Source of the DNA: Pithys albifrons albifrons
Lineage: Eukaryota; Chordata; Aves; Passeriformes; Thamnophilidae
Assembly: GCF_047495875.1 (NCBI RefSeq)
Contig: NC_092465.1
Location: 1,480,501 to 1,544,500 of the forward strand
Direction: 5' to 3'
Length of the DNA: 64,000 nt
Shown here piece after piece: positions 14,401 through 25,295 of the stretch (the first letter of the stretch is position 1; every line of letters starts with the position of its first letter). Under the pieces are notes generated by a model. It was not told the origin of the DNA. It searched no databases and saw only the letters and a list, made by a program, of their open reading frames with translations. The position numbers and the translations under genes were made by a program.

Positions 14401-14529
14401 GCTACAACACCATCTCATACAAGGAATATTTCCAGCCTGTGAGACAGTCCTGCCCCTTGCAATTCCCAGGGACTCCCGGGGTGACAAGGACTTGGCAGCC
14501 ACACCTGTCCCAGTGGGATTCCCACCGGG

Positions 14530-14605
14530 ACCTGCCCATGGCTGTGGAGTTGGAACTGGATGATCTTTAAGGTCCCTTCCCACCCAAACCTTTGTGGGAC
14601 TCTCT
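14530..14605 (+). mobile_element. CR1 terminal fragment
   Basis: GAACTGGATGATCTTTAAGG followed by TCCCTTCCCACCCAAACC is a CR1 tail in plus orientation, converging on the minus copy just upstream. Confidence 0.7.
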
Positions 14606-14984
14606 GACCTCCCACTTCAGCCTCCCAGAGGCTGTTTGGGGGAAAACAACACCCAGAAAGTCTGTTCAGCCCCAACCAGAGCAGGTCCCTCATGGTGTAT
14701 TTGCAATTCTCCGAGTGCTACAATAAAACAGCTCAAATGGGACTTTTCTGAAGTCAAGGGTGAAGTGGCCTCACCTCAGACTGCCTGAATTCCCAGTTAC
14801 TGTCTCCACAGTCATCCCATCACGGCTTTTGCCTGGAATTAAACTCGTGGTGTTGGTGCAGCAGAGCTTGAGGCCACACAGAGCTCAGTTCCCAGCAGGA
14901 AAACCTCTGGAGTCAGAGCAATCCTGGGAATAAACCCCCCAAACTCGTCCTGGCCTCCTGCTGCCCCTCAGCCCTCCTGCCCTC
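14606..14984. other. Unremarkable intergenic sequence
   Basis: Nothing recognised. Confidence 0.4.
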
Positions 14985-15580
14985 CCACCTCCCCAGGAAC
15001 AGCAGGGCATGGATTTCACCCTTCCACCTCTCCAGGAACAGCAGGGCATGGATTTCACCCTTCCATCTCCCCAGGAACAGCAGGGCATGGATTTCACCCT
15101 TCCACCTCCCCAGGAACAGCAGGGCATGGATTTCACCCTTCCACCTCCCCAGGAACAGCAGGGCATGGATTTCACCCTTCCATCTCCCCAGGAACAGCAG
15201 GGCATGGATTTCACCCTTCCACCTCCCCAAGAACAGCAGGGCATGGATTTCACCCTTCCATCTCCCCAAGAACAGCAGAGCATGGATTTCACCCTTCCAC
15301 CTCCCCAGGAACAGCAGGGCATGGATTTCATCCTTCCATCTCCCCAGGAACAGCAGGGCATGGATTTCATCCTTCCATCTCCCCAGGAACAGCAGGGCAT
15401 GGATTTCACCCTCCCACCTCCCCAGGAACAGCAGGGCATGGATTTCACCCTTCCATGTCCCCAGGAACAGCAGGGCATGGATTTCACCCTTCCACCTCCC
15501 CAAGAACAGCAGGGCATGGATTTCATCCTTCCATCTCCCCAGGAACAGCAGGGCATGGATTTCACCCTCCCACCTCCAAA
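14985..15580. repeat. 39-bp minisatellite, 15 copies
   Basis: Units carry GGAACAGCAGGGCATGGATT and alternate CCACCTCC with CCATCTCC. The period is a multiple of three, so a 13-residue MDFTLPPPQEQQG repeat reads through on plus, with a Cys/Ser/Trp-rich one on minus. No start context, splice structure or homology supports a gene. Confidence 0.95.
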
Positions 15581-16210
15581 CTCCTGCGAGTCCTCCAGGA
15601 CAGACACAGGAGCTGCCTCAGTCACTCCCCCGACACCCTCTGCAGTGGTTTATTCCCTCTCTCAAATGGGAGACGCTCCTGGAAGCCACTCCAGCACCTG
15701 CAATTGCTGTCAGAGAAGCCTGGGAGTGCTCTCAGCCTAATTGCTCGAGACGGCTGAACAGTTTTAATTGTCTGCTTTCCACCTCTTTGGGGTGATAATG
15801 ATCCAGCGCTGTCTGAGAGGTGAGCAGAAGATGCACTTTAGCAGCTCAGCCACACTCAGCTGGGGGGGAACTGCAGCCTCACATTCAGGCAAAGTCCCAT
15901 CGATTTTTAGAGCAGTTCAGCTCTAATAAAGAAAACAAGATCCTGCAGTCCATTTGCAGGTTAAAAAAAATCAAACTTCACCGTAAGGGACAGTTGCAAC
16001 TTCAGGATTTGCCTTAATGTTTATAATTATATCATAATAATTAGGTATGGAGTGATCCTGGATCCTGCAGCTCTGCCAGGATGCCCAGCTGGGCATGGGG
16101 CTCCCAACCCTCAATGTGAGTGTGCCCCCTGAAATGCCCCTGCCCGGCTGGGCACCCTCTTTAGCAGGAGCCCGCAGTGCTGCTCATTAGGGAGGGATCA
16201 TTAGAGGAGC
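15581..16210. other. Unremarkable intergenic sequence
   Basis: Mostly unique, with an AT-rich patch at 16015-16050. Nothing recognised. Confidence 0.4.
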
Positions 16211-16262
16211 TGCCCTCCCTCCCTCCCTCCCTCCCTCCCTCCCTCCCTCCCTCCCTCCCTCC
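16211..16262. repeat. (CCCT)n microsatellite
   Basis: An uninterrupted tetranucleotide run of about 12-13 units. Confidence 0.97.
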
Positions 16263-16762
16263 TGGCCCCGTGTGGGGCGGGAATGGATTGTTGCCATTGA
16301 TTCCAGCCAGCGCTGGGAATGTCTGACAGCCCCTGGAGCCCGGGGGGACAGCAGAGCTTTCAGTTCTTTCAGGAGATGAACCAGCAGTGTCATCTCCATC
16401 ACTGAGGTTCAAACTTGCTGTCCAAGCCCTCATTTTCTGTAGCTGCCCCTGAGCTGCTCCTGGAGCCAAATTCTGCTCCTGGAGCCAATTCTGGAGCTTC
16501 TGGAGCCTCACCCAAGGGGTGTCCCAGAGCCTGAGCCAGGAAATGTGTTTCACAAACACAGGAGTTGTGGGGCTGTTGCAGAAACCATTTGTTGGTGCTC
16601 AGGCACCTTCTTGCATTCAGGTTTGGCTTCTCTCCCACCCCAAAGCTGTCCATGTGCTCCAAGGAAGAATTTCACCAGCACCAGCTTCTCCTCCCTTCTT
16701 CAGTGACCTTAAACCCAGAGCAAGGTTGTTGGGGAATGTGCAGTTTGTACTCTCTGTAATAT
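16263..16762. other. Unremarkable intergenic sequence
   Basis: Contains a short GAGCCAAATTCTG/GAGCCAATTCTG duplication near 16465-16495. Otherwise nothing recognised. Confidence 0.4.
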
Positions 16763-17158
16763 GGACACAGGCTGGGAGAGCTGGGAATGTTCCCCTGGAG
16801 AAGAGAAGGCTCCAGGGATACCTGAGAGCCCCTGGCAGGGCCTGAAGGGGCTCCAGGAGAGCTGGAGAGGGACTGGGGACAAGGGCTGGAGGGACAGGAC
16901 ACAGGGAATGGCTTCCCACTGCCAGAGGGCAGGGCTGGGAAAGGGGATATTGGGAAGGAATTGGTGGCTGGGAGGGTGGGCAGGCCCTGGCACAGGTTGG
17001 GCAGAGAAGCTGTGGCTGCCCCTGGATCCCTGGGAGTGTCCAAGGCCAGGTTGGAGCCACTTGGGCTGGTGGGAGGTGTCCCTGCCCATGGCAGGGGGTG
17101 GGACTGGATGAACTTTGAGGTCTCTTCCATCCCAAACCATTCCAGGATTCCATGACTC
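16763..17158 (+). mobile_element. CR1 3' end, well preserved
   Basis: Runs from GGGAATGTTCCCCTGGAGAA through CAGGACACAGGGAATGGC, GGTGGGCAGGCCCTGGCACA and GGTGTCCCTGCCC to AACCATTCCAGGATTCCATG. A good reference for the family in this window. Confidence 0.92.
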
Positions 17159-17585
17159 CCTCTAAGGTCACTGCTGTATTTATGGGAGGCAAATTGTTCA
17201 TGTGACACCTCAAGTTTTTGATGCCAAAATTTAGATTTTTTTTCTCACTGAGGACCAGCCACTTTCTCTGAAGCCAGAAAGCAAAGGAAGCCTGAGCTCC
17301 TCAGGGCTGAGCTTATCCATCACCTCAGCACCAGCAGCTTGGGACCTATTCTGCAGTTATGGGATGTATTTTTAGCACATGGAAAAACAATGTCATGAGC
17401 ACATGATATGAAAAATACACAAAGCAATATATCACTTTTCTGTCCTTTATTCCATCATAATCAGGTTAGGAGGCTTTTTCTCCCCCTACTTTCTTCTATT
17501 TTGGAAGTGTCTCCAAGGAGCCCAACTGGAGGAACCTCAGGGCCATCAAACCCACAGCAAAGGTGTCCAGCACAGTGAAGGAGAT
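17159..17585. other. Unremarkable intergenic sequence
   Basis: Nothing recognised. Confidence 0.4.
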
Positions 17586-18226
17586 GGAGTGACACTGCAC
17601 TGGGATGGAGGGGATGGAGTGACACAGCACTGGGATGGAGTGACATGGCACTGGGATGGAGGGGATGGAGTGACACGGCACTGGGATGGAGTGACACAGC
17701 ACTGGGATGGAGTGACACGGCACTGGGATGGAGGGGATGGAGTGACACAGAACTGGGATGGAGTGACATGGCACTGGGATGGAGTGACACGGCACTGGGA
17801 TGGAGTGACAGAGCACTGGGATGGAGGGGATGGAGTGACAGAGCACTGGGATGGAGTGACATGGCACTGGGATGGAGTGACAGAGCACTGGGATGGAGGG
17901 GATGGAGTGACAGAGCACTGGGATGGAGTGACATGGCACTGGGATGGAGTGACATGGCACTGGGATGGAGTGACAGAACACTGGGATGGAGGGGTTGGAG
18001 TGACAGAGCACTGGGATGGAGGGGATGGAGTGGTAGAGCACTGGGATGGAGTGACACGGCACTGGGATGGAGTGACAGAACACTGGGATGGAGGGGATGG
18101 AGTGACAGAGCACTGGGATGGAGGGGATGGAGTGACAGAGCACTGGGATGGAGGGGATGGAGTGGTAGAGCACTGGGATGGAGTGACAGAGCACTGGGAT
18201 GGAGTGACAGAGCACTGGGATGGCGG
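17586..18226. repeat. 21/30-bp minisatellite, left member of an inverted pair
   Basis: Core GAGCACTGGGATGGAGTGAC alternates with a 30-bp form that adds GGGGATGGA. All units are multiples of three, so three frames stay open (e.g. a DGVTEHWDGG repeat) with no sign of a real gene. G-rich on plus. Confidence 0.95.
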
Positions 18227-18301
18227 GGAATGAAGGGAGAGGTTCTGGTGGGACCCCAGGAGGGCAGGAGGGGCCCAGTCCCAGTGGTGCTGTGGAGCTC
18301 T

Positions 18302-19077
18302 GTGCTCCTATTCCATCCCTGTGCTCCCATTCCATCCCTGTGCTCCCATTCCATCCCTGTGCTCCCATTCCATCCCTGTACTCCATTCCATCCCTGTGCT
18401 CCCATTCCATCCCTGTGCTCCATTCCATCCCTGTTCTCCCATTCCATCCCTGTGCTCCCATTCCATTCCTGTGCTCCCAGTGCTCCCATTCCATCCCTGT
18501 GCTCCCATTCCATCCCTGTGCTCCATTCCATCCCTGTGCTCCCATTCCATCCCTGTTCTCCCATTCCATCCCGGTTCTCCCTGTGCTCCCATTCCATCCC
18601 TGTGCTCCCAGTGCTCCCATTCCATCCCTGTGCTCCCATTCCATCCCTGTGCTCCCATTCCATCCCTGTGCTCCCATGCCATCCCTGTGCTCCCATTCCA
18701 ACCCTGTGCTCCCATTCCATCCCTGTGCTCCCATTCCATCCCTGTGCTCCCATTCCATCCCTGTTCTCCCTGTGCTCCCATTCCAACCCTGTGCTCCCAT
18801 TCCATCCCTGTGCTCCCATTCCAACCCTGTGCTCCCATTCCATTCCTGTGCTCCCATTCCATCCCTGTGTTTCCATTCCATCCCTTTGCTCCCAGTGCTC
18901 CCATTCCATTCTTGTGCTCCCATTCCATTCCTGTGCTCCATTCCATCCCAGTGCTCCATTCCATCCCTTTGCTCCATTCCATCCCTGTGTTTCCATTCCA
19001 TCCCTTTGCTCCCAGTGCTCCCATTCCATCCCAGTGCTCCCATTCCATCCCTGTTCTCCCATTCCATTCCTGCCATT
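18302..19077. repeat. 19-bp minisatellite, right member of an inverted pair, about 40 copies
   Basis: Core TGCTCCCATTCCATCCCTG with occasional 10-base CCCAGTGCTC insertions. On the reverse strand the unit reads GAGCACAGGGATGGAATGG, clearly related to the array immediately to the left. Confidence 0.95.
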
Positions 19078-20094
19078 TCCTCGGTGCAAATTCCCTTTTA
19101 TTTCTCTCATTTCAACTCCTTTCATTCCCTGTCACAGCAAATAGAGAAGAAGATGCTCAGTGGAGGGAGCAGGTGACTTACATTGAGGGGCAATATCACA
19201 AAATCAGGACATAGAAGGGGTGTCCTTGCCCTCATTCCCACAAAACCCAAGTCCTTCCCGAGCTCCAGGAGCTGAAGTGATGGACACAAAGGTTTCCTCA
19301 CAGACTTTGGGTCTACAAAGAAGTTTGTGATGATTTTACAGTGTGAAAAATGTAAATGGGCACCAAAAACTCTCCCATGAAATCCCAGCTTTGTTTGGGG
19401 CTCGGGAACACCCCATGAAACAAATGATGGACTCGCAGTCCCTGCTCTGGGAACAGCAACAACAGGTGCAAAAAACCTCACAGAGAAACAAATCCACCTG
19501 AAAAACCCACCTGTGGGCTTGGACAAAGGAGTGGAAACAAGGGCATGGAATGTGTGATGCACAACCTGCTGGGGTGGAAACCAGTTTGGAGGTGAGTTCT
19601 GTCCAGAAAAGATGGGCTGGAAGAGGCCAGGATGGAATAAAGCAATTTTGTTGGGTTGTAGGAAAGGCTTGTCAGTGAGAGCTGCTGGCTGTGGAAAAAT
19701 CCCTGTAGGGAAGACAGAAAACTTCTTTTATTTATGACTTGAGAATAATTTCCCTGTGGGCTGTTGCTGCTTCCACCAGCAGCTCGCTGTGGTTTCCCTG
19801 TGCAGGTTCTCCATCACTGTCTGCTGGAGCTCCCTGGCCAGGCTGATCCTGTCTCTCTCCAAGGCTGTGGGAATGCCACGTGCCAATCAGGCTGCAAATA
19901 TTAATTCCACCTGAAAACCACTCAGAAGTTATTAGGAAAAGAGAACCAGCTGAATTCCACTGGGTAGTTTCAGGGAATGGAGGAAAGGAGCCGATTTTCT
20001 GAATTCCCTCCCCTGCAGACCCACCCTGGCTGTGGGACAGGGGACAGGGCTCAAATCCTGCTGCTCCTCAGGGAATTTGGGAAGGGGGAGTGAT
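19078..20094. other. Non-repetitive intergenic sequence
   Basis: Nothing recognised. Confidence 0.4.
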
Positions 20095-20370
20095 GGAGCT
20101 GCCACAAGGGATGGAGGGACAGGACACAGGGAATGGGATATTGGGAATAGATGGGATATTGGGAAGGAATTGGTGGCTGGGAGGGTGGGCAGGCCCTGGC
20201 ACAGGTTGGGCAGAGAAGCTGTGGCTGCCCCTGGATCCATCCCTGGGAGTGTCCAAGGCCAGGCTGGAGCCACCTGGGCTGGTGGGAGGTGTCCCTGCCC
20301 ATGGCAGGGGTGGCACTGGGTGACCCTCAATGTCCTTTCCACCCCAAACCATCCTGGGATTCCATGACTC
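20095..20370 (+). mobile_element. CR1 3' end
   Basis: GGACAGGACACAGGGAATGG through GGTGGGCAGGCCCTGGCACA to AAACCATCCTGGGATTCCAT. Carries a small internal duplication of GGGATATTGGGAA. Confidence 0.9.
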
Positions 20371-21175
20371 AGTTTCACTAAACCCCCCATGGGTGACCAA
20401 AGCCACAACTCCCCTTCCCTTTGGCAGACTCTGAGCTGCTGAAGAGCAGCTGTGGGAGATGGAGGAGACCCCTGAGACCACCTGGAGCTCTTCCCCCAGC
20501 TGAGCCCATGCTGCCAGCACAGACAAACCACCCCCTGGTGTCACATCCTTAGAAAGGTCACAAATGTTGGGCTGACTCATTCCCTGGCAGAGAAGTGCCC
20601 TGTGGGCTCACAGACCTCCCTTCCTCTTGTACCAATCCACAAATAATCCCTAATTCCACATCTCTGGTTTTCCCTGGTGGCAAAACTGCTTGGAATATCA
20701 GCAGAGAGGAAACCACACCTCACCTCAGTTCTGTGCTTTGCACACTTCAGATCCCTTTTCCCCTGTTCAAACACCACACCACGACTTTTTTATACACAAA
20801 TAACACTCTGAGCCTGAACAAAGCAAATCCACGGGATGCTCTTTGAGTGAGAAATGAATTACCTTGGGAGAAAATACAGAGTTGTTGGCAAATGGAGCCC
20901 AGCAGGTGGTAGTTGATGACACCTCCCATTCATCAGAGCTGGGACAGAAAATGAAAATACACACATTAATTAAAAGGAGGCTTTGGGGGAAAAATGATTA
21001 ACTTGTGCTATAATAAGAGCTAAAGGCTCCCAGGGAGCTCCAGTGTGCTGTGGGTTGGTTGAAGTTGTGCAGTGGGTTTGGTTAAAGGCAGAGGCTCAGC
21101 AGGGCAGGGAACAGCTTTGGGAAAGGGACAAGAGGGGTGGGACATCCCGGGGGACTGGGACACTCAGTGTGGAAT
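20371..21175. other. Non-repetitive intergenic sequence
   Basis: AT-richer between 20600 and 21010. Nothing recognised. Confidence 0.4.
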
Positions 21176-21880
21176 TGTGGAATCCTCAAGGCTGGAAAAA
21201 TCCTTTAGGTCATCAAGTCCAACCATCAACCAGCACCACCACCCTGGTCCCCACTGCCCCGTGGCCTCAGGTGCCACATCCACAGGGTTTGAGCACTTCC
21301 AGGGACTGGGATCCACCCCTGCCCTGCAAGGGCGCACCACCCTTTCCATGCAGCAATTCCTGCTCTGTGCCCCCTGCCCTGCCCTGGGCACTGTGCCAGT
21401 GCCTGACAGCCCTTTCCATGCCACAATTCCTGCTCTGTGTCCCCTGCCCTGCCCTGGGCAGCTCCTGCCAGGGCCTGCCCACCTTTCCATGCAGCAATTC
21501 CTGCTCTGTGCCCCCTGCCATGGGCACTGTGCCAGCGCCTGACAGCCCTTTCCATGCCACAATTCCTGCTCTGTGCCCCCTGCCCTGCCCTGAGCACTGT
21601 GCCAGGGCCTGCCCACCTTTCCATGCAGCAATTCCTGCTCTGTGCCCCCTGCCCTGCCCTGGCCCAGCCTGAGGCCGTGCCCTCCCCTCCTGTCCCTGTG
21701 CCCTGGGGCACAGCCCGACCCCCTGTCCCGGCTCCCCCCTCCTGGCAGGGATTGCAGAGCCAGAAGGTGCCCCCTGAGCCTCCTTTGCTCCAGCTGAGCC
21801 CCCCCAGCTCCCTCAGCTGCTGCTCCAGCCCCTTCCCAGCTCCACTCCCTGCCCTGGGCACCTCCAGCCCCTCCGTGTCC
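21176..21880 (-). mobile_element. CR1 (second subfamily) with internal tandem expansion
   Basis: The 3' end is at left (GGAATCCTCAAGGCTGG, CATCAAGTCCAACCATCAAC, GGTGCCACATCCACAGGG). More 5' sequence follows to CAGCTGAGCCCCCCCAGCTC and CCCTTCCCAGCTCCACTCCC. The same body appears in plus orientation at 62136-62580 and 52790-53110. Positions 21823-21831 and 21862-21870 hold 9-bp direct repeats spaced 39 bases. Confidence 0.82.
21342..21655. repeat. 65-71-bp tandem repeat inside CR1, 5 copies
   Basis: CTTTCCATGC recurs at 21342, 21412, 21483, 21548 and 21617. Units alternate GCAGCAATTCC and GCCACAATTCC (A-B-A-B-A). The related CR1 at 62300-62450 has only two copies of this segment. Confidence 0.9.
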
Positions 21881-22791
21881 CTCCTGGCTGAGGGGCCAGA
21901 GCTGCCCCAGCACTGGAGGTGCCCCAGCAGTGCCAGGGCAGGGACGGGCACTGCCCTGGGCTGTGACACACTGGGGCTGGCACAGCCCAGGGGCCACTGC
22001 CCTGTGCCCACCTGGGCACACCCACATCTGGGTGCTGGGCAAGACTTCACCTCCTCACTAAATACTTTGACCAAAACAGCCCCCATTTGTCCCCCTCAGA
22101 GGAGAAATCAGAGTCCCACCTCACTCCGGTGACTCTCCTCAGTCAAACAAAGATGGATCAAGGAAGAAAACCACAATTCCATATTTCCTACCTCGCCCTC
22201 AGAGCTGGTGGGCACTGCCCGTGGCACGGGCTGTGCCTGTGGGAGTCCAACTCAACCATGGCAAGTGTGAAGTTAGGCTGGAAAATCACTTCTACCAGAT
22301 TTGTGCCAATTATTGACCTCCTGGCATTTGCCAGCTGAGGGCTGGCAGCGTTTGGGGCACTCGATTGTATCAGGGCACTGTTTTAGCTTTAATTCGCAGC
22401 CCCGCGATGGGCACAGCCACTCCCCGCCCACCCAGGGTGGCACCGCGGCTCAGCCTCTGGAAACAGCCCCTTTTGTTCCTCTCTCCGTGCCCTGATTGCC
22501 TGACGGGGGAGGGTTTAGCAACACACCAGCGGTGGAAAGTGCGAACTGCCATCGATCCCCCCCAGCGCTCGGGATCAGGCTGGAAATGATGTGTCTGCCC
22601 TTCCCCAGCGCGGGCACGATCGATAGCCCGGCGGCAGAGAGCCAGCCGGGGTGCCAGGGGGTGCCAGGGGCACCCAGCAGCTCTGGGGGCACCGAGTCCC
22701 CAGCCAGGACTGCGTTTCTTCCTTTATTCTTGAAGGGTTTATGTCAAAAGGCCAAATCAAGCCTGACAGAACTAATGCCCTGGCACCTCCT
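21881..22791. other. Unremarkable intergenic sequence
   Basis: Moderately CpG-rich near 22385-22640. No gene or array recognised. Confidence 0.4.
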
Positions 22792-23740
22792 GATGGGGGC
22801 TGTGGGTGCCCCTGGTGACGGCTGTGGGTGCCCCTGGTGAGGGCTGTGGAAGTCCCTGGTGGGGGGCTGTGGGTGCCCCTGGTGGGGGCTGTGGGTGCCT
22901 CAGGTGGGGGGCTGTGGGTGCCCCTGGTGAGGGCTGTGGGTGCCTCAGGTGGGGGGCTGTGGGTGCCCCTGGTGAGGGCTGTGGATGCCCCTGGTGGGGG
23001 CTGTGGGTGCCCCTGGTGGGGGGCTGTGGGTGCCCCTGGTGAGGGCTGTGGGTGCCCCTGGTGGGGGGCTGTGGGTGCCCCTGGTGAGGGCTGTGGGTGC
23101 CCCTGGTGGGGGGCTGTGGGTGCCCCTGGTGAGGGCTGTGGGTGCCCCTGGTGGGGGGCTGTGGGTGCCCCTGGTGAGGGCTGTGGGTGCCCATTGTGGG
23201 GACTGTGGATGCCCCTGGTGGGGGCTGTGGGTGCCCCTGGTGGGGGCTGTGGGTGCCCCTGGTGGGGGGCTGTGGATGCCCATTGTGGGGACTGTGGGTG
23301 CCCCTGGTGGGAGGCTGTGGGTACCCCTGGTGAGGGCTGTGGGTGCCCCAGGTGGGGGGTTGTGGATGCCCATTGTGGGGACTGTGGATGCCCCTGGTGA
23401 GGGGCTGTGGGTGCCCCTGGTGGGGGGCTGTGGGTGCCCCTGGTGAGGGGCTGTGTGTGCCCATGGTGGGGGGCTGTGGGTGCCCATTGTGGGGACTGTG
23501 TGTGCCCCTGGTGGGGGGCTGTGGATGCCCCTGGTGGGGGGCTGTGGGTGCCCCTGGTGGGGGCTGTGGGTGCCCCTGGTGGGGGGCTGTGGGTGCCCCT
23601 GGTGGGGGCTGTGGGTGCCCATTGGGGAGGGCTGTGGATGCCCCTGGTGGGGGCTGTGGGTGCCCCTGGTGGGGGCTGTGGATGCCCCTGGTGGGGGGCT
23701 GTGGGTGCCCCTGGTGGGGGGCTGTGGGTGCCCCTGGTGA
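22792..23740. repeat. 23/24-bp GC-rich minisatellite, about 40 copies
   Basis: Core GGGCTGTGGGTGCCCCTGGT with variants GGATGCC, CCCATTGTGGGGAC and CCTCAGG. Between about 23010 and 23190, GGTGGGGGG and GGTGAGGG units alternate strictly. G-rich on plus. Confidence 0.95.
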
Positions 23741-24208
23741 TCCCAGGGTCTGCCCACATCCCTGCTCCAGGATTCCCACTCCCTTCCCTCTGGAATTTTG
23801 GATTGCCATTAACAGAACCCCAATTTTTACCAAGAGCAGCTTTAAAAACCCACTTTTTGTGGCTCAGTCCCCAGAAAACCATCCGGCTGATGCTCGTGGC
23901 AGTTCCAAGAGATGCTCCCAAGTACAGACTCCCAAAAATTCCTGCCATTTCTTCCCTCCCTTTGGCAATTTTAGCCCTAATGAAGAGCTCATGAATTAAA
24001 TTATCAGGGATTTTTTGCTCTTTCTTTGCTAATAACACCATATGGAGCCCCCAGAACCAGCAGGGCATAAAAAGCTTTATTTTGGCTCTTTTTTTTAATA
24101 ACTCTGTGTTGCTTTTTCCACCCAAATTTATGGGGTGACCAGAGGAGCACCTTGAACTTCCCTCTGCCTGAGCAGGATAAAAACACTGAGCAATGTTTTG
24201 AAAGGCAG
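23741..24208. other. Unremarkable intergenic sequence
   Basis: Nothing recognised before the CR1-derived array. Confidence 0.4.
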
Positions 24209-24618
24209 GAGGGCTCTGCAGAGGGAGCTGGACAGGCAGGAGGGCTCTGCAGAGGGAGCTGGACAGGCAGGAGGGCTCTGCAGAGGGACCTGGACAGGCA
24301 GGAGGGCTCTGCAGAGGGAGCTGGACAGGCAGGAGGGCTCTGCAGAGGGACCTGGACAGGCAGGAGGGCTCTGCAGAGGGAGCTGGACAGGCAGGAGGGC
24401 TCTGCAGAGGGAGCTGGACAGGCAGGAGGGCTCTGCAGAGGGACCTGGACAGGCAGGAGGGCTCTGCAGAGGGAGCTGGACAGGCAGGAGGGCTCTGCAG
24501 AGGGACCTGGACAGGCAGGAGGGCTCTGCAGAGGGAGCTGGACAGGCAGGAGGGCTCTGCAGAGGGAGCTGGACAGGCAGGAGGGCTCTGCAGAGGGACC
24601 TGGACAGGCAGGAGGGAT
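24209..24618 (+). repeat. 31-bp minisatellite born within a CR1 element, 13 copies
   Basis: Core GGGCTCTGCAGAGGGASCTG followed by GACAGGCAGGA. The S position reads G-G-C-G-C, G-G-C-G-C, G-G-C over the 13 units, a five-unit (155-bp) higher-order period. The last unit runs without a break into GATGGGCTGATTCC and GATGAGGTTCAACAAGGCC, the CR1 body. In my memory of the CR1 consensus a single copy of this segment precedes that point. Confidence 0.95.
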
Positions 24619-24634
24619 GGGCTGATTCCAATGG

Positions 24635-24994
24635 GATGAGGTTCAACAAGGCCAAGTGCAGGTCCTGCCCTTTGGCCACCCCAAGCCCTGCAGCGCTCCA
24701 GGCTGGGCACAGAGTGGCTGGAGAGCAGCCAGGCAGAGGGACCTGGGGGGACTGAGGGACAGGGAGCTCAACAGGAGCCACCAGTGTGCCCAGGTGGCCA
24801 AGAAGGCCAAGGGGATCCTGGCCTGGATCCAAACTAGCGTGGCCAGCAGGCCCAGGGCAGTGACCCTTCCCCTGGACTCTGCCTTGGGGAGGCCACACCT
24901 TGAGTGTTGTGTTCAGTTCTGGGCCCCTCAGTTGAGGAAAGAGATTGAGGGGCTGGAGAAGGGACTGGATGTGGCACTGAGTGTCCTCTGAAAC
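24635..24994 (+). pseudogene. CR1 ORF2 remnant (reverse transcriptase C-terminal part)
   Basis: The plus-strand frame reads [20 protein letters not shown] and, further on, [19 protein letters not shown]. These are recognisable features of the region after the RT catalytic core in CR1 ORF2. The palm motif and endonuclease domain are absent, so it cannot act on its own. Confidence 0.85.
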
Positions 24995-25022
24995 ACCTCC
25001 AGGGGCAGAGAATCCACCATGT

Positions 25023-25088
25023 CTTGATCCAACCCCACTGTGATCACTCTGTGCCCTGGGCTGGTGATCCCAGTGGGGTTGGATCAAG
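25023..25088. repeat. Inverted repeat (25-bp arms, one mismatch) in CR1 tail
   Basis: The left arm 25023-25047 pairs with 25064-25088 across a 16-base loop, with one mismatch. It is the opposite-orientation counterpart of 56002-56067. Confidence 0.9.
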
Positions 25089-25295
25089 GGTTGATGATCT
25101 CAGAGGTCTCTTCCAACCCAACTGAGAAGAGCAACGAGGCTGGAGAAGGGACTGGAGCACAAGTGCTGTGGGGAGAGGCTGAGGGAGCTGGGGGTGTTCA
25201 GCCTGGAGAAGAGGAGGCTCAGAGGTGACCTCAGCACTGTCTGGAACCTGACCTGAGCAGCTGAAGATGTTCATTGGTGCTTCTGCTGCTTGACA

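Larger units (their letters stand above)
24585..25260 (+). mobile_element. Composite CR1: ORF2 3' portion, tail, then a second CR1 body
   Basis: First part: GAGGTTCAACAAGGCCAAGT to GGAGAAGGGACTGGATGTGG, then a hairpin tail (25023-25088) and CAGAGGTCTCTTCCAACCCA. This is followed directly by a second body segment, AGAGCAACGAGGCTGGAGAA to GAGGTGACCTCAGCACTGTC. The tail-to-body junction is also present, inverted, at about 40185-40225. Confidence 0.85.

Noticed and set aside
14885..15740. Repeat proteins of 240-odd residues (MDFTLPPPQEQQG on plus, Cys-rich on minus)
   Set aside because: A 39-bp tandem repeat keeps both strands open. No promoter, splice sites or non-repeat domain.
17461..19176. 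Frames of 500-plus residues on both strands
   Set aside because: Produced by the inverted 21/30-bp and 19-bp arrays; open in several frames at once.
22575..24710. 711-residue minus-strand frame rich in His/Pro/Gln
   Set aside because: It reads through the 23/24-bp array and the CR1-born 31-bp array. It joins unrelated repeats rather than a protein domain.
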